Origin: Roseinatronobacter ekhonensis
GTDB lineage: Bacteria > Pseudomonadota > Alphaproteobacteria > Rhodobacterales > Rhodobacteraceae
Reading direction: 5' to 3'
Length of the DNA: 64,000 nucleotides
Assembly (NCBI RefSeq): GCF_900499075.1
Contig: NZ_UIHC01000006.1
Location: 62,001-126,000 of the forward strand
The position numbers and the translations under genes are program-made. The notes under the pieces are model-generated. The model searched no databases and had not been told where the DNA came from. It was given only the letters and a program-made list of their open reading frames with translations. Of this stretch, positions 61,709-64,000 are shown piece by piece (the stretch's first letter is position 1; each line of letters opens with the position of its first letter).

Positions 61709-63043
61709 ATGCAACTCAAAAAACTCCTTCCGATTGTGGCCGCGGCGGCGCTCTTGCCCAGCCTCGGTCTTGCGCAGGACGCGGCTGTCACCGCAGACCG
61801 CGTAAACTCTGAAATGGTGTTCATCATGAACACCCTGCTGTTCCTGATGGGCGGCTTTCTTGTGTTTTTCATGGCGGCAGGCTTTGCCATGCTGGAAACC
61901 GGCCTTGTCCGGTCCAAGAACGCGACCATGCAGTTGGTCAAGAACGTCGCGCTATTCTCGCTCGCGTCGGTCGCTTACTTCGTCGTCGGCTTCAACCTGA
62001 TGTATCCGGGCGATGGCTGGATCATCCAGGGCTGGATGGGCGGCTTCTCGATGACCGAACTGGAACCCGTCGGCGTCGGCTATGACGACCTTGTCGACGT
62101 GTCCTATGCGTCGGTCGGCTCTGACTTCATCTTCCAGCTGATGTTCTGTGCGGCAACCGCGTCTATCGTGTCCGGTGCTGTTGCAGAGCGCATCAAGCTG
62201 TGGCCCTTCCTTGCGTTCGTGGTCATCCTGACCGGCATCATCTACCCGATCCAGGCAAGCTGGAGCTGGGGTGGCGGCTTCCTGTCCGAGGCTGGCTTCT
62301 CTGACTTTGCAGGTTCTTCGATTGTGCATGGTGCAGGCGGTTGGGCTGCACTGGCCGGTGTTCTGATCCTCGGCTCGCGGACCGGCAAATACGGCAAAGA
62401 CGGTCGTATCACGGTTATGCCCGGTTCGAACCTGCCGCTGGCGACGCTGGGCATGTTCATTCTGTGGCTGGGTTGGTTCGGCTTTAACGGCGGTTCGCAG
62501 CTTGCCATGGGCACTGTCAGCGACATCGCTGATGTCAGCCGCATTTTCGCCAACACCAATACGGCGGCTGCCGGTGGTGCGATCGCTGCGCTGATCCTGA
62601 CGCAAATCCTGTACAAAAAGGTCGATCTGACCATGGTGCTGAACGGCGCGCTGGCTGGTCTGGTGTCAATCACGGCAGAACCGCTTGCTCCGGGCCTTGG
62701 CTTGGCAACGTTGATCGGTGCTGTCGGCGGTGTGATCGTGGTCTTCACGGTCCCGATGCTGGACAAGATGAAGATCGATGACGTTGTCGGTGCCATCCCT
62801 GTCCACCTGTTTGCGGGTATCTGGGGCACATTGGCGGTCGTGCTGTCCAACGGCGATGCAAGCATCGGCGCGCAGATCTACGGTATCGTTGCAATCGGTG
62901 CCTTCATGTTTGTCGCTTCGGGCATCGTCTGGTTCATCCTGAAAGCCATCATGGGCATTCGTGTCAGCGACGAAGACCAGATCACCGGTCTGGATACGTC
63001 CGAACTGGGCATGGAAGCCTATCCGGAATTCAGCAACCGCTGA
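61709..63043 (+). CDS. amtB: Ammonium transporter
   Basis: 444 residues: cleavable signal sequence (1-22, PSLGLAQD), then eleven helices of the Amt/Rh family. FMAAGFAMLETGLVRSKN, the IVHGAGGWAAL twin-His region and the late GAIPVHLFAGIWGTLAV are conserved. Conducts ammonium into the cell and is gated by GlnK encoded just upstream. AAAGGAC lies 8 bases before ATG 61709. A strong terminator follows the stop. Confidence 0.97.
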   Translation: MQLKKLLPIVAAAALLPSLGLAQDAAVTADRVNSEMVFIMNTLLFLMGGFLVFFMAAGFAMLETGLVRSKNATMQLVKNVALFSLASVAYFVVGFNLMYPGDGWIIQGWMGGFSMTELEPVGVGYDDLVDVSYASVGSDFIFQLMFCAATASIVSGAVAERIKLWPFLAFVVILTGIIYPIQASWSWGGGFLSEAGFSDFAGSSIVHGAGGWAALAGVLILGSRTGKYGKDGRITVMPGSNLPLATLGMFILWLGWFGFNGGSQLAMGTVSDIADVSRIFANTNTAAAGGAIAALILTQILYKKVDLTMVLNGALAGLVSITAEPLAPGLGLATLIGAVGGVIVVFTVPMLDKMKIDDVVGAIPVHLFAGIWGTLAVVLSNGDASIGAQIYGIVAIGAFMFVASGIVWFILKAIMGIRVSDEDQITGLDTSELGMEAYPEFSNR

Positions 63044-63063
63044 TCCCGAACCCTGAAGACGAC

Positions 63064-63095
63064 AAAGGCCCGGTCGCAAGACCGGGCCTTTTTGT
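63064..63095 (+). terminator. Rho-independent terminator after amtB
   Basis: Perfect 12-bp stem AAAGGCCCGGTC (63064-63075) / GACCGGGCCTTT (63080-63091) closed by a GCAA tetraloop, followed by more T residues. Confidence 0.92.
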
Positions 63096-63193
63096 TGCGC
63101 GTCAGGTGGACCAGAGTGAATTATAGCGTTTCAGATGCCGCCAAACGAATGACGGTCGGAGCGCATGTCTGCTCCCCCTTGATTGCGCATCCT

Positions 63194-63643
63194 CTAGGCG
63201 GTCAGAGTGCCCAAAGCCTTGGGCGCGATCCGCCGTAGCAATGCGGATAGTTGTTCCAGTTCTTCAGTGCTGCACCTGTCATCAAACAGGTATTGCGCCC
63301 GTTTTTCGAACGTAGCGAACACCTCTGATAGCTTTTGTTTGCCCGTTTGTGTGATCACGACGAAGGACAGCCGCGCATCGCGCGCGTCCGATTCTTTCGC
63401 GAGCAGTCCGGTTTTCTCCATCGGCGCAGCCATGCGGGTGATGGTGGAGGCGCTGACATGCATCCGCTTTCCCAGATCAACCCTTGGCAGGCGGTTCGAT
63501 GCTGCGCGGTCCAGATGAAGCAGCATCAGGAACTCGTTTACCGAGATGCCGTGAACAGCAGAGAATTCACCCCCCAGACCGGCGCAGAATTCGTCAGCGG
63601 CTTGCAAAAGCCGCAGAGCATTTGTGGTCTCGATCGTGGTCAT
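63194..63643 (-). CDS. MarR family transcriptional regulator
   Basis: 149 residues with a winged helix-turn-helix (about 35-100): VNEFLMLLHLDRA, LGKRMHVSASTITRMAAPMEKTGLL (recognition helix) and SDARDARLSFVVIT (wing with DxR). It is a dimeric repressor; the ligand is unknown. A perfect palindrome lies between this gene and the next open frame, so autoregulation is likely. AAAGGAT precedes the ATG. Confidence 0.9.
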   Translation of the reverse strand: MTTIETTNALRLLQAADEFCAGLGGEFSAVHGISVNEFLMLLHLDRAASNRLPRVDLGKRMHVSASTITRMAAPMEKTGLLAKESDARDARLSFVVITQTGKQKLSEVFATFEKRAQYLFDDRCSTEELEQLSALLRRIAPKALGTLTA

Positions 63644-63665
63644 AGCTCAAATCCTTTGCAAAAAA

Positions 63666-63679
63666 CTTGCATACGCAAG
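63666..63679. promoter_or_regulatory. Probable MarR operator
   Basis: CTTGC-ATAC-GCAAG, a perfect 5-bp inverted repeat, lies about 25 bases upstream of the MarR ATG, where it would overlap the promoter. Size and TTGC/GCAA arms fit MarR-family sites. Confidence 0.6.
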
Positions 63680-63897
63680 CATTATGAAAGCTATTTAGGC
63701 GCGTAGCCCGCGGATTGCAAGGCTGTCTTTCAGAACCGCGAGTCCAAGAAAATTCCAAGCGGTACAAAGTCCCTTGGGAACGGCTTGTCCTAACAGCATC
63801 GACATCGGTGTTTCAAAAAGGGAATTGGAAATCCGTAGCGGATCTGAATCGTTGAGGGTAAAAATAAATCAATGACTTATGCTATTTTTGCAGCATT
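63680..63897. other. Intergenic region right of the MarR operator
   Basis: About 220 bases, A+T-rich towards its right end. I see no gene, stable hairpin or convincing promoter, though it should hold the promoter of whatever begins near 63900. Confidence 0.4.
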
Positions 63898-64000
63898 ATG
63901 ACGCCCCGAACAATGACCAAGACTATGCCAAATCAAGCTCAGGATCCGGCAAAGCAAACGGGCTCGGCGATCACGCTCAGACATAGCCCAGCCTGCAGCA
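63898..64000 (+). CDS. Possible start of a gene running off the window
   Basis: From ATG 63898 (also ATG 63913 and 63925) the frame stays open to the last base, reading MTPRTMTKTMPNQAQ. There is no strong ribosome site and no recognisable family in the 34 codons visible. Its position, divergent from a MarR regulator, makes it a candidate target gene. Confidence 0.3.
   Translation, partial: MTPRTMTKTMPNQAQDPAKQTGSAITLRHSPACS

Noticed and set aside
1-64000. tRNA, rRNA, insertion sequences, phage genes or an origin
   Set aside because: Reading through the gaps I saw no cloverleaf-like segment, rRNA sequence, transposase, integrase, terminal repeat or DnaA-box cluster. A covariance-model search would settle small RNAs.

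Overview
The window looks like chromosomal DNA of a Rhodobacteraceae-type alphaproteobacterium. It is GC-rich and densely packed, with many 4-base start/stop overlaps. The gene content fits that group: panB-panC, ftsE-ftsX-plsC next to a zinc-ribbon protein, kdsA-kdsB, glnK-amtB, clpS, a dimethylglycine dehydrogenase-like GcvT fusion, a BMP-type nucleoside ABC transporter, and FIST/hybrid-kinase signalling genes. Nothing marks it as plasmid or phage: I saw no transposase, integrase, CRISPR array, rRNA or tRNA. The assignment rests on recognising protein families, not on a database search.

Layout. 1-3100: a truncated thioesterase; a damaged di-haem cytochrome c peroxidase that still has an FNR-type box and a terminator; cardiolipin synthase. 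3200-6800: CPBP protease, accD-folC, a small cytochrome c. 7000-15700: DMT exporter, DD-carboxypeptidase with SPOR domain, HAD hydrolase, clpS, rsmC-like methyltransferase, an atypical SDR, an amber-interrupted VOC gene, panB-panC, an EF-hand protein. 15760-25000: GcvT-fused oxidoreductase, epimerase, a type III polyketide synthase/methyltransferase pair opposite an MFS exporter, M3 peptidase. 25000-37200: dnaK-dnaJ, HD hydrolase, nucleoside ABC transporter, dnaE. 37220-40300: accessory-looking island with a Gly-Ser-Arg repeat protein behind a perfect CtrA box, a kinase-fold phosphotransferase, and an unknown Cys-motif protein. 40370-48120: kdsA-kdsB, Fe-ADH, CinA-like, GNAT, eptA-dgkA, lytic transglycosylase. 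48120-53800: hybrid kinase, FIST protein and response regulator, then an outer-membrane polysaccharide export lipoprotein. 53800-61000: plsC-ftsX-ftsE, zinc-ribbon protein, SLC13 permease, PBP1A. 61300-64000: glnK-amtB, a MarR regulator with its likely operator, and an open frame running off the end.

Many genes serve the envelope: Kdo synthesis, phosphoethanolamine transfer with diacylglycerol recycling, peptidoglycan synthesis and turnover, FtsEX, cardiolipin and phosphatidate synthesis, polysaccharide export. The best candidate for something undescribed is the locus at 37360-40300. It encodes a block polyampholyte (a basic GSR/GHK repeat followed by an acidic, Cys-ending tail), apparently under CtrA control, with a kinase-fold gene directly behind it. 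Two genes carry in-frame amber codons (cytochrome peroxidase and VOC). TAG is also an ordinary stop here (folC, panB, the SDR, the MFS and transglycosylase genes), so I read these as gene decay or base errors, not recoding.
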